Origin: Spirochaetales bacterium
GTDB taxonomy: Bacteria; Spirochaetota; Spirochaetia; SZUA-6; RPPD01
NCBI GenBank assembly: GCA_016934415.1
Contig: JAFGSW010000071.1
Coordinates: 1 to 60,229 of the forward strand
Length of the DNA stretch: 60,229 nucleotides
Direction: 5' to 3'
The notes below the pieces were generated by a model. It worked only from the letters and a program-made list of their open reading frames with translations, was not told the DNA's origin and did no database searches. Position 1 is the stretch's first letter, and the number at the start of each line of letters is the position of its first letter. Below, in pieces: positions 17,799 through 25,535 of this stretch. The position numbers were made by a program, and so were the translations under genes.

Positions 17799-17826
17799 AA
17801 GATAATGGAATTGGCGGAAATGTCAA
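17799..17826 (-). promoter_or_regulatory. promoter of the thiamine transport operon
   Basis: On the minus strand TTGACA (17826-17821) and TATCTT (17804-17799) are separated by 16 bases, about 35 bases upstream of the riboswitch. A small hairpin CCGGTT-ATTG-AACCGG (17775-17790) lies between promoter and aptamer. Confidence 0.65.
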
Positions 17827-17922
17827 GCGGGCGCAAGGCCGGGAAGATGTGGGAAGATAAAAAAGGTGACGAACTACGGATAAGGTGTATTCTTATTTTT
17901 GGTGCTTCAGGTGCCCCGGAAA

Positions 17923-19434
17923 CTATTGCCGCCGGAACTTGATCAGGCACACGTCCTGGCCGCCGTTGCTGGTCCTCGCGTCCACGCCCGGTCCGGGATC
18001 GAAGTCGACTGCGCCGCCGTCGGAAGAGATACTGCTTGCGAGGTAGACGTTTCGGTACCCGTCCGTGGCGGCAAAGCCCCTCATGAAAGTGGTGCCGCCG
18101 AATGTGTGCGTCCAGCCGTACGCGCCGTCGGCATCGATCCGGGTGATGAACGCATTGATGATATCGGATACCGTCGCGGTTTTATTGTCCAGGTCCGGAC
18201 CCGGATCGAAATCGCACGTGCCGCGGAAATCGCCGGCCAGGTAGACATTGCCCCGGGTGTCCACGGTCATGCCGTATAATTCGTCGTAATCGGTTCCGCC
18301 TATGATCTTGGTCCAGATGCGATCACCGGTTTCCGAGAAGCGGAGAAGGAAGATGTCGTCAAGGCCCAGGCTTGTTCTTGAGTCCATCGCGGAGCCGGGG
18401 TCGAAATCGACCGTATTCTGGAAATTGCCGGCCGCGTAGACGTTTCCCAGGCCGTCCGCCTTGACAAGATAATTGTAAATAATGCTGTCTCCGCCGAACG
18501 CTCTGGTCCAGCCGTACGTCCCGTCCGCGTTGAACTTCGTCAGGAAAACGTCGCCGACCGGCGACCCGGTTTTTATGTCCGTTCCCGATCCCGGATCGAA
18601 GTCGACCGTGCCCATGAAATGGCCGGAGATATATATGTTCCCGCCCGCGTCGACCGCAACGTCCCAACCGACGTCTGTGCCCGTTCCGCCGAGGGTTTTC
18701 GCCCAGGCGTAGTTGTTATTGGGATCGATTTTCAAAATGAAGACGTCGCTATTGCCGAGACTGGCATAACTATCGACACCGGTACCGGGATCAAAATCGG
18801 TCGTGGTGGTGAAGCTTCCGGTCAAGAAAACATTACCGGAGGTGTCAATGGAGACGCGATACTGGCCATTGCTGTGGTGTGTGCTCCATACATCCACCCA
18901 AGCGTAATCGCCGTTGGGATTCAGCTTCAGTAGATAGGCGCCTCCGCCGCTTTTGGGGTCCGTGCCGGGGCCGGGGTCGAAATCGATGGTATCGCTGAAT
19001 CCCCCGGTGACGTATATATTGCCGGTCCCGTCGATCGCTATTGATTGGGCGGCGCTGCTGCCTGTCATGTTATCGAGCGTCTTTGTCCAGCCATAGGCTC
19101 CGTTCGCGTCGTATTTCGTGATAAAGGTTTCCTGGTTGGCCGACGCGTCATGAATATCGGTGTCCGGGCCGGGGTCGAAATCGACTGCTCCGAAATAATT
19201 CCCCGTTATATATACGTTCCCGGCCGCATCACCGGTCGCTGCGTGCGGAAAATCGCTATTAGTCGCTCCGAAAGTCTTCACCCAGTCGTACGAAAAAGTG
19301 TCCGGCCCGGAGTCGGCAATTACCCGGAAGTTAGCGATCATATCGCTGCAGGCGGACAAGCAAACGGGAAGGATTATGATAATGGATAGATTCCTGAAAG
19401 AGATCGGTTTGACGGGGAATCGTATTTCAAGCAT
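17923..19434 (-). CDS. SBBP-repeat beta-propeller lipoprotein
   Basis: The 503-residue protein has an N-terminal hydrophobic segment ending LPVCLSAC, a plausible lipobox. Seven repeats of about 55-60 residues follow, each with GNVYITG-like strands and a DFDPG(P/S/T)xxD motif. This is the SBBP beta-propeller pattern. The DxDxG motif looks like a calcium loop. It is likely surface-exposed or periplasmic; the partner is unknown. The DNA repeats are visible as GGGTCGAAATCGACC-like units. The start at 19434 has a weak ribosome site; the signal peptide supports it. Confidence 0.75.
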   Translation of the reverse strand: MLEIRFPVKPISFRNLSIIIILPVCLSACSDMIANFRVIADSGPDTFSYDWVKTFGATNSDFPHAATGDAAGNVYITGNYFGAVDFDPGPDTDIHDASANQETFITKYDANGAYGWTKTLDNMTGSSAAQSIAIDGTGNIYVTGGFSDTIDFDPGPGTDPKSGGGAYLLKLNPNGDYAWVDVWSTHHSNGQYRVSIDTSGNVFLTGSFTTTTDFDPGTGVDSYASLGNSDVFILKIDPNNNYAWAKTLGGTGTDVGWDVAVDAGGNIYISGHFMGTVDFDPGSGTDIKTGSPVGDVFLTKFNADGTYGWTRAFGGDSIIYNYLVKADGLGNVYAAGNFQNTVDFDPGSAMDSRTSLGLDDIFLLRFSETGDRIWTKIIGGTDYDELYGMTVDTRGNVYLAGDFRGTCDFDPGPDLDNKTATVSDIINAFITRIDADGAYGWTHTFGGTTFMRGFAATDGYRNVYLASSISSDGGAVDFDPGPGVDARTSNGGQDVCLIKFRRQ

Positions 19435-19485
19435 GAACGATTATATGGGCGGCAGACGCCCTTGTCAATTCAAACGCACATCCGA

Positions 19486-20154
19486 TCACGCGCCGCTTTC
19501 CGCGGCGGGCGCTTTGGGACGGGCCACGACGCAGCGCCGGTGTCGTTCCGCCCAGATCCCGAGCGGGATGAGGATGAGGGGGGTGAAGCAGGCGATTACC
19601 GACCCGACGGTTCCCAGGAGCATGATGAACGGGGAGGCGAAGATCGCCGCGATCATGACCCAGAAGGCGATCGTGCCCGTCCGGTCGAGCGGCCGCGTTT
19701 TGACGAGGTACACGGCGACGCCCGCCGCGAAGAGGCCGAAATCGGTGACGAGGGCGGAGACGACCGAGTTGTACAGGCCGAGCCCCACCTTCGGGGAGCC
19801 TTCGAACAGGAGCGGCAGATCGGGCGGGAGCGGCTTGCCCATGCCCATGGGATGGGAAATGAAATCGAGTACCCAATGGCTTGCGACGAGAAGCCCGACG
19901 ACGAGCGCCGAACGCCAATCCCGGGTGACGACGAAGAGAAGCGCGAAGGCCGCGAGCGTCCAGACCCCGGCCATGAAGAGCCCGTGCGAACAGGGCCCGG
20001 CCCCGTTCTCCGGGGACACGCTCTCCAGGCCGATCGCGATGAACAGGCTGGCCAGAACATCGATCGCCGTGGCGGCGACCAGAAGCACGCCGATCGATAC
20101 CCGCGGCGCGACGGCCTTGGCTCCGAATCCCACTCCGAGATGCCCGAAAAACAT
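19486..20154 (-). CDS. multi-pass membrane protein, metal-dependent hydrolase-like (uncertain)
   Basis: The 222-residue protein has about six hydrophobic segments. It starts MFFGHLGVGFGAKA, with a histidine early in the first segment, and later has ASHWVLDFISHPMG. The spaced His/Asp residues recall the YdjM/DUF457 group of membrane-bound putative hydrolases, but I cannot be sure. AAAGGAG lies five bases before the ATG at 20154; the frame extends 12 codons further but without such a site. A hairpin (CCTTCGGCC/GGCCGAAGG, 20195-20217) lies upstream. Confidence 0.65.
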   Translation of the reverse strand: MFFGHLGVGFGAKAVAPRVSIGVLLVAATAIDVLASLFIAIGLESVSPENGAGPCSHGLFMAGVWTLAAFALLFVVTRDWRSALVVGLLVASHWVLDFISHPMGMGKPLPPDLPLLFEGSPKVGLGLYNSVVSALVTDFGLFAAGVAVYLVKTRPLDRTGTIAFWVMIAAIFASPFIMLLGTVGSVIACFTPLILIPLGIWAERHRRCVVARPKAPAAESGA

Positions 20155-20190
20155 AGCCGCTCCTTTCCGCATTGAAGCGCGTCTTGGCAA

Positions 20191-20771
20191 ACGTCCTTCG
20201 GCCGCATCGGCCGAAGGCGAATCTTATTTCGGAAATATCCTATCATTCCACTATAACATAATGCAATTATAACAATGTCAAAAAACCCTTGGTTCGCAGA
20301 TTCTTTCCCCCCATGGTTTCCACCGCGGAATAATCACTCCTTGATACCTTCAGCCAGGGTGAGTCGAGCGCGTCTTCATTCACCCAGCCTCTCCCCGCAA
20401 GGCACGATGAATCGCGCGATGACTTACACTCGATGGCGTTGTCAATTGCCGACAACTCTCACTAAAAGTTGTCGACTGAGCTCGTATATAGCTGTCAGCA
20501 GGATCAACAATGAGCTGTCACTGAGACCGCTGCATAGTTGTCGGGAAGGAAATACGTTAGACTGATTCTCGATAAACGCTTGAGTTTGCGGTTTTGATTA
20601 CATGAAGCAACGCCTTGCTTTCCAGATTTCACCAAATATATTTTCTTTCTGATCTGTAGTATGCTGTTCTTGTCATCTTCCTATATCTTGTGGAAAGCTT
20701 CGCTCTACGGGGGGCGGGACGCCCTCCGTTCCACAGTTTTGCTTCTGTAAAACTTTTTGATCCTCCCCATC
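20191..20771. other. AT-richer intergenic stretch, no gene seen
   Basis: Composition changes here to about half AT, unlike the flanks. I see no credible gene. Short scattered elements include GTTGTCGAC-like words (about 20438-20480), a hairpin at 20195-20217, and an inverted repeat TGTGGAA (about 20690) with TTCCACA (about 20730) enclosing a GC-rich palindrome. It may be the remnant of an inserted element. Confidence 0.5.
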
Positions 20772-22460
20772 TCATCCCAGCGCCGCCGCCCTTTCCTGGA
20801 GCTCGATCATCTTCCGCGAGATCGCCTTGCCGATGCCCCGCTGCTCGATGACGCCCTTGACCGCGCCGCCGCCGTCCACCACCGGGATGTACTCCACCCG
20901 GAAGTGGCGCATCTTTTCCTCGGCCTCGGCGAGGGTGGATTCCGGCCCGCAGGTCGCGGGCGGCGTCTCCATGATGTCGTGGGCGAGCAGGAGGTCGGAG
21001 AGCTCCTGGGCCATGAAGGTCTCCTTGAGGGTCTCGATCGTCAGCACGCCCACCAGTTTCTTCCCCGGGTCCACCACCGGGTAGCAGAACGCGTCGTGGG
21101 AGCTGAACACGTTAAGCACGCGCTTGATGCTCATGTTCGCGTCGATGGAGGGCAGGGCGGGATCGACGATCTCGCCCGCGGTGCTCGTTTTCAGGAGATC
21201 CTCCTCCGTGACGTTCAATCCCGCCTCGTTGGCCTTGATGACGGCGTGCTTGATGAAGGGGGGGCCCGCCAGCTGCACCACAAAGGTGGTGGCGGTGATG
21301 ATGATGATGACGGCGTTGCCGATTTCGTTGGGGAACCGCTGGCTGGCGATGATGGCGAGCCCGAACGCGACCCCCGACTGGCTGAACAGGCAGAGCGGCA
21401 GGTACTTGGTCACGGAGGAGAGCGCCCGCGACATTTTGCCGCCCAGCCGCGCGCCGAGGATCTTGCCGCCCGTGCGGCCCACCAGGTAGGCGGCGGCCAG
21501 GATGATCAGGGGCAGGCTCAGCTGGGAAAGATCGAGCTTCGCGCCCACGAGCACGAAGAAGAGCACGAAAATGGGAGATGACATGCGCTCGAGCATGGAG
21601 AACACCTCCTGGCTGCGGCGCGGCGCGACGTTGGTCATGATCACGCCGATGAGCATCGAGGCCAGGATCATGTCCACCCCCAGCGCCACCGACACGCCGA
21701 GCACGAAGAGGATCCCGCCGATGGAGAAGGTGAGCGTCTTGTCCTCGTCCTTGAATTTTTTCAGGAGCTTGGCCAGCCCGAAACCGGCCAGCCCGCCCAG
21801 GACCGCGGCCACGCCCACCTCGTAGCCGAGCTTGGCCAGCTCGACGCCCACCCCGCCGGACGAGCGTCCCAGGAGCACGCCGCAGATGTTGGCCGTGATC
21901 GCGAAGAGCACGAGGGCGACGATGTCGTCCAGGGCGACGATCCCGAGGAGCGTGGTGGTGAGCGGCCCGCGCGCCTTGTATTCCCAGAGGACGTCGGTGG
22001 TGCCGGCCGCGGCGGTGGCCGCCGAGATCGAGCCCAGCAGCAGGCCGAAGGACACGGCCAGGGGGATGTTGTGAAAAAGGAAATAACCGGCGACGGCGGC
22101 CAGGATCCCCACGAAGACCGCGGCGGTGAGCGCCTCCATGAAGAGGATGGCGAGGAACTGTTTTCCGTATTTTTTCAAAGTGCCGAGTTTGAGCTCGCCG
22201 CCGATCATGAAGCCGATGAGGCCGAGCGCGAACGAGTTGAAGGGGTCGAAGGCCTTGAGGGAGTCCGTGCCGATGAGGTGAATCCCCGTTTGCCCGATGG
22301 CGAGGCCGATGACGATGTAGCCCACCACCTGGGGAATTTTAAACCGCTGGAAGAGTCGTCCCCCGATCGTCCCCCCGAAGAGCGCGAGCCCGAGCAGGAG
22401 CAGGACGTTCAGGTGGAGGAGAGAGATGTTTTTGACGATGCCGGTAATGAATTCACTCAT
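20772..22460 (-). CDS. CPA2-type cation/proton antiporter with C-terminal CBS pair
   Basis: The 562-residue protein has about twelve hydrophobic segments (residues 1 to about 400) of the Kef/NapA-like Na+(K+)/H+ exchanger type, including GYIVIGLAIGQTG and VALDDIVALVLF with the acidic ion-binding pair region. The C-terminal 150 residues form two CBS motifs (AFCYPVVDPGKKLVGVLTIE and FRVEYIPVVDGGGAVKGVIE), which usually bind adenine nucleotides and regulate transport. Its start overlaps the end of the EIIA-like gene by eight bases, so the two are coupled. Role: cytoplasmic ion and pH balance, possibly under phosphotransferase control. Confidence 0.87.
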   Translation of the reverse strand: MSEFITGIVKNISLLHLNVLLLLGLALFGGTIGGRLFQRFKIPQVVGYIVIGLAIGQTGIHLIGTDSLKAFDPFNSFALGLIGFMIGGELKLGTLKKYGKQFLAILFMEALTAAVFVGILAAVAGYFLFHNIPLAVSFGLLLGSISAATAAAGTTDVLWEYKARGPLTTTLLGIVALDDIVALVLFAITANICGVLLGRSSGGVGVELAKLGYEVGVAAVLGGLAGFGLAKLLKKFKDEDKTLTFSIGGILFVLGVSVALGVDMILASMLIGVIMTNVAPRRSQEVFSMLERMSSPIFVLFFVLVGAKLDLSQLSLPLIILAAAYLVGRTGGKILGARLGGKMSRALSSVTKYLPLCLFSQSGVAFGLAIIASQRFPNEIGNAVIIIITATTFVVQLAGPPFIKHAVIKANEAGLNVTEEDLLKTSTAGEIVDPALPSIDANMSIKRVLNVFSSHDAFCYPVVDPGKKLVGVLTIETLKETFMAQELSDLLLAHDIMETPPATCGPESTLAEAEEKMRHFRVEYIPVVDGGGAVKGVIEQRGIGKAISRKMIELQERAAALG

Positions 22461-22911
22461 GGCGTGACTCCGTAAACACGGCGCAGACGTCGTCGGCCGA
22501 CCGGGCCGCGACGAGTCTGGCGATCACGTGGTCGCTCTTGAGAAAGGACACCGCCTGGGAGAGCAGGCGGATATGCTCCTTGTGCTGGTTGGAGCCCACC
22601 AGGATCATGACGATGATTTTAATCGGCACGTCGTCGATGGAGCCGTAGCCCTGGATGCCCGCGGGCTGCACGCCGACGGCGATGAGCGGTTTTTTGATCT
22701 GGTCGAAGCGCACGTGCGGAACGGCGATTCCCAGACCGATGCCGGTGCTCATGAGCTGTTCGCGGTAGAGGATATCCTTCACCAGCCGCTCCCGATCCGT
22801 GACTCCTCCCGCCCGGGCGGCGGCTTCCGTCATTTTGATGAGCGCCTCGTTTTTCGTCTTCTCGGTGAGGAGCAGGATGCATTGGCGATCAATGCTTGAA
22901 ATAAAATCCAT
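22453..22911 (-). CDS. PTS EIIA (nitrogen/fructose-type) regulatory domain protein
   Basis: The 152-residue single EIIA domain has LMSTGIGLGIAVPHVRFD, in which the histidine after VP is the phosphorylation site. The ATG at 22911 has GGAG five bases upstream; the open frame continues upstream to 23169 without support. It overlaps the antiporter start by eight bases. No EIIB or EIIC partner is present, so it is regulatory rather than a sugar carrier. Control of the antiporter is the natural inference. Confidence 0.85.
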   Translation of the reverse strand: MDFISSIDRQCILLLTEKTKNEALIKMTEAAARAGGVTDRERLVKDILYREQLMSTGIGLGIAVPHVRFDQIKKPLIAVGVQPAGIQGYGSIDDVPIKIIVMILVGSNQHKEHIRLLSQAVSFLKSDHVIARLVAARSADDVCAVFTESRHE

Positions 22912-23154
22912 TGTATCTCCGTTCTGGCCGCCTTCACGGCGGCGGTGGTGCAGGCCCGGCATGATTCGCGGGTGGAAACGGCCGTGAGCATACTGCGCCG
23001 GCGCGCCCCCGGGAAACGAGGCGTCGAATCCGGAATCGAGTGGAGCCGAATGACGATCACACGTACCCGCAGCGGCGGCGCGGGGTACCGGCCGGCGTCG
23101 GAATAATGGCGCGCCTGGTCGCATCAAAAGTAAAAAAAATAAGGCCGGACGTAA

Positions 23155-23183
23155 AGAAAAAAAAATCACGGCCTCGTCGGCCG
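23155..23183 (-). terminator. possible terminator at the end of the FtsX-like gene
   Basis: On the minus strand a short stem CGGCC-GACGA-GGCCG, inside the last codons, is followed by TGA and a run of nine T residues. Confidence 0.45.
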
Positions 23184-24602
23184 GCCGTACTCATTCGAGG
23201 CATCGGGCTCGGCGCTCAAGAGGCGTACGATGCGTCGGGCCCGCCGCCGTGGACCGGGGAGCGAAAGGAAGGTGAAGAGGAGGACGCCCGCCGCGGCCGC
23301 GGCGGGGCCGGTCCACGGCACGGGAAGGGGGGCGGACCCCGCGTTGAGCACCGCGGTCAATGCCTCTTGAAGCGCGGGCGGAGCGAGGTGGTTGTACAGG
23401 AAGATCGCGGTCAGGCCCCAGAGCGTCCCGATCGTGCCCGAGACAAAGGCGATGGAAAAGCTCCGCGCCAGGAACGACGGCCGCCAGAAGGAGAGGCCCA
23501 GGCCGCCGCCCGGCTCGTCTTCAGGCAGGACGGCGCTCAAGACGGGCTTGAGCGCGGCGTTGGCGGCGGCGATGACCGCGAGCAGGGCGGCCGCGAGCGC
23601 GAGCACGACCGCGAAGGGCGGCGTGGGGAAACCCGTCTCCGTGGTCGACGGCGGCCAGGGTTCGATCGCGGCCTCAAGGCCGCGGCGCTCGAACGCCGCC
23701 TTGAGTTCCGCACGTGCGGCTGCGGGTCGCGTCGCGTATTCCGGCGTCAGGCTCACCAGGAGCCCGCCGGGGGAAATAACCGGTCGCCGCCCGGCCGCCG
23801 CCCTATCGGCGGTGGACAGGGAAAAGAGGTAAGAATAGTCGAGAGGGACGCCCGGACCGATCCGCTCGATGGAGAGGGTCGGCCCGGCGGCGGGGAGGGA
23901 AGAATGGGCCGCCGGTTCGGCCGGCGCCGCGTCTTCAAGAGTGCGCCAGGTTGACGTGATGAGCGACTCGGGACTCAGGAAACAGACCGGCTCGGCGGAG
24001 GGCCGCGGCCTGACGCCGGGGACGGCGTAACTCCCGGCGAGAGTCACGGCGGTCAAGTTGAGCGGATCGTCCGCGCCCGGCCGGTCGGTGAAAAATTCGG
24101 TTTCCCGTACGCCCCGCACGCTCGCGGTCGTTTCCCGGTGCCGCACGACCTCATCGTCAAGCACGACGCCGCCCGCGAGCGAGAGCGGGAGACCGGCTCC
24201 CCCCGGGGAGAGCGCGGCGCGGGAGCGGCGCCAGTCTTCGTCCGTCATGGCGACGGCGCGCATGTCACGGATGATGGCGCGGCCGGGAGACGAGTTTCGC
24301 AGCGTGACGCGCGCGGAAGAAAAGGGGAGGACGCCCGCTACGGCGGGGTGGGCGCGGAGGAGGTCGATGCAGGTTCGGGCGTCGGTGAGCGGCCGGACCA
24401 GCTCTTTCGGATCCCCGCCGAGCGGGGCGGGTCGCGCCGGGCGAACTAGCAGCGAGCCTGAGAGGATCGTATCCAGTGTGCCCGGCTCGCGGCGCGCCGG
24501 GCTTTCCATAAGCGCCCCGCCGACGACGGCCGCAAAGGAAAAAACCGTGAGGAGAAAACCGGAAAAAAACACCGCCGTTCTCCGGTAATGCCACCGGACC
24601 AT
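23166..24602 (-). CDS. FtsX/LolE-like membrane protein of unknown partner
   Basis: The 478-residue protein has one N-terminal hydrophobic segment, a large extracytoplasmic domain (about 30-330), and three hydrophobic segments near the C-terminus. This is the topology of FtsX/MacB/LolC-type permeases, though sequence similarity by eye is weak. The extracytoplasmic domain is rich in Ala, Pro and Arg. No ABC ATPase gene is adjacent. The start at 24602 has a GGAGGGAAGGAAG run upstream; a start 11 codons earlier is possible but less supported. Confident as a gene, not as a function. Confidence 0.6.
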   Translation of the reverse strand: MVRWHYRRTAVFFSGFLLTVFSFAAVVGGALMESPARREPGTLDTILSGSLLVRPARPAPLGGDPKELVRPLTDARTCIDLLRAHPAVAGVLPFSSARVTLRNSSPGRAIIRDMRAVAMTDEDWRRSRAALSPGGAGLPLSLAGGVVLDDEVVRHRETTASVRGVRETEFFTDRPGADDPLNLTAVTLAGSYAVPGVRPRPSAEPVCFLSPESLITSTWRTLEDAAPAEPAAHSSLPAAGPTLSIERIGPGVPLDYSYLFSLSTADRAAAGRRPVISPGGLLVSLTPEYATRPAAARAELKAAFERRGLEAAIEPWPPSTTETGFPTPPFAVVLALAAALLAVIAAANAALKPVLSAVLPEDEPGGGLGLSFWRPSFLARSFSIAFVSGTIGTLWGLTAIFLYNHLAPPALQEALTAVLNAGSAPLPVPWTGPAAAAAGVLLFTFLSLPGPRRRARRIVRLLSAEPDASNEYGRPTRP

Positions 24603-24736
24603 CTCGCTTCCTTCCCTCCTTGTCCCGGCCGACATCGATCGCCCGCGTTTCGCCGCCTATTATTATTGAAAGAATGCGCTTGGGCAAGCGATGTTGGGGC
24701 TGATTCGGGTAGGGATGAAATTTGATGGGAATTTAT

Positions 24737-24766
24737 CGTAGAGACGCACGGCCGTGCGTCTCTACG
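24737..24766. repeat. perfect 30-bp palindrome
   Basis: CGTAGAGACGCACGG followed by CCGTGCGTCTCTACG is a perfect inverted repeat without a loop. It ends two bases beyond the stop codon of the STAS gene (minus strand) and could act as a transcript-end hairpin. Confidence 0.85.
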
Positions 24767-24768
24767 GA

Positions 24769-25134
24769 TTAATCATCGTCGAGTTTGTCCCTGAAGGTGA
24801 AAAAGACCGAGAAACCCAGGTTGTCGAACACGCGGGCCACCGCTTCCGGCACCTCGGCAAAAACCATCGTACCGTTTTTTTTCTTGATGGTGGTGAGGGT
24901 GTTCATGAACACGCCGATGCCGATGCTGGAGACGTAGGTGAGCTTGGCGCAGTCGAAGACGAGCTTGATGTGGCCCGCCGCCACGATCATTTTGAGGATC
25001 TCCTCGAAGTCGTTCGAATTGTACGATTCGATGGCGCCGTCGAGGCTGATGACCACTTCGTCAGGCTCCTTCCGGTACGCCCGCACCGCCAGGTCCCTGA
25101 TCGTTTGCTCCAGGATTAATTCGCCTTCGCTCAT
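24769..25134 (-). CDS. STAS-domain anti-sigma factor antagonist-like protein
   Basis: This is a 121-residue STAS domain. KLTYVSSIGIGVFMNTL contains the serine that is phosphorylated by RsbW/SpoIIAB-type kinases. AAGGAG lies upstream of the ATG at 25134. It stands alone, with no kinase or phosphatase gene next to it. A receiver-HATPase protein with an RsbW-like domain at 45344-46252 is the only candidate kinase in the window. It would work in a partner-switch controlling a sigma factor or another target. Confidence 0.85.
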   Translation of the reverse strand: MSEGELILEQTIRDLAVRAYRKEPDEVVISLDGAIESYNSNDFEEILKMIVAAGHIKLVFDCAKLTYVSSIGIGVFMNTLTTIKKKNGTMVFAEVPEAVARVFDNLGFSVFFTFRDKLDDD

Positions 25135-25535
25135 CGCCCCGCTCCTTACACCCGCCCTCACCCGGGCCTGATTCGAATATAGTAGAATCCGGCGGGGGAA
25201 TTCAAATGTTTTTTATCCGTTCGGCCGGGGGAGAGGAGAAGGAGAACTACGGATAGGCGCGGATAGGACGCGGATCAAGAAAAGAGGGGCGAAGAGAACG
25301 TCAAAAAGCACTGCGTCTAAAAGATGTAATCCATTCTCGCCGTTTTTTCCTCATCCGTGATCTTCCGCGTCATCCGTAGTTTTTCCTCTTTCCGGCGCAC
25401 GGTGTGAAGCCCCTTGCGCCTGGACGCCCCGCCGGGTATGCTTGAAGGGCGGCCGGGCCGCGTCCGATCAAGAGCCCGGGCCTTTGGTCGATAATGGAAG
25501 CGAGGACGGCCGGTCCTCAAAAAGACGGGGCAGAC
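25135..25535. other. intergenic region containing a foldback repeat
   Basis: No gene is seen. Most of it is the ACTACGGAT foldback repeat at 25243-25381. A purine-rich stretch lies at about 25225-25245. The remaining 150 bases before the radical-SAM gene contain no clear promoter. Confidence 0.6.
25243..25381. repeat. ACTACGGAT/CGCGGAT foldback repeat
   Basis: The left arm (25243-25278) begins GAACTACGGATAGGCGCGGA. The right arm (25351-25381) ends TTCCGCGTCATCCGTAGTT, its near-complement, with a roughly 70-base unrelated centre. It is the same family as 10484-10621 and 34893-34990. Confidence 0.8.
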
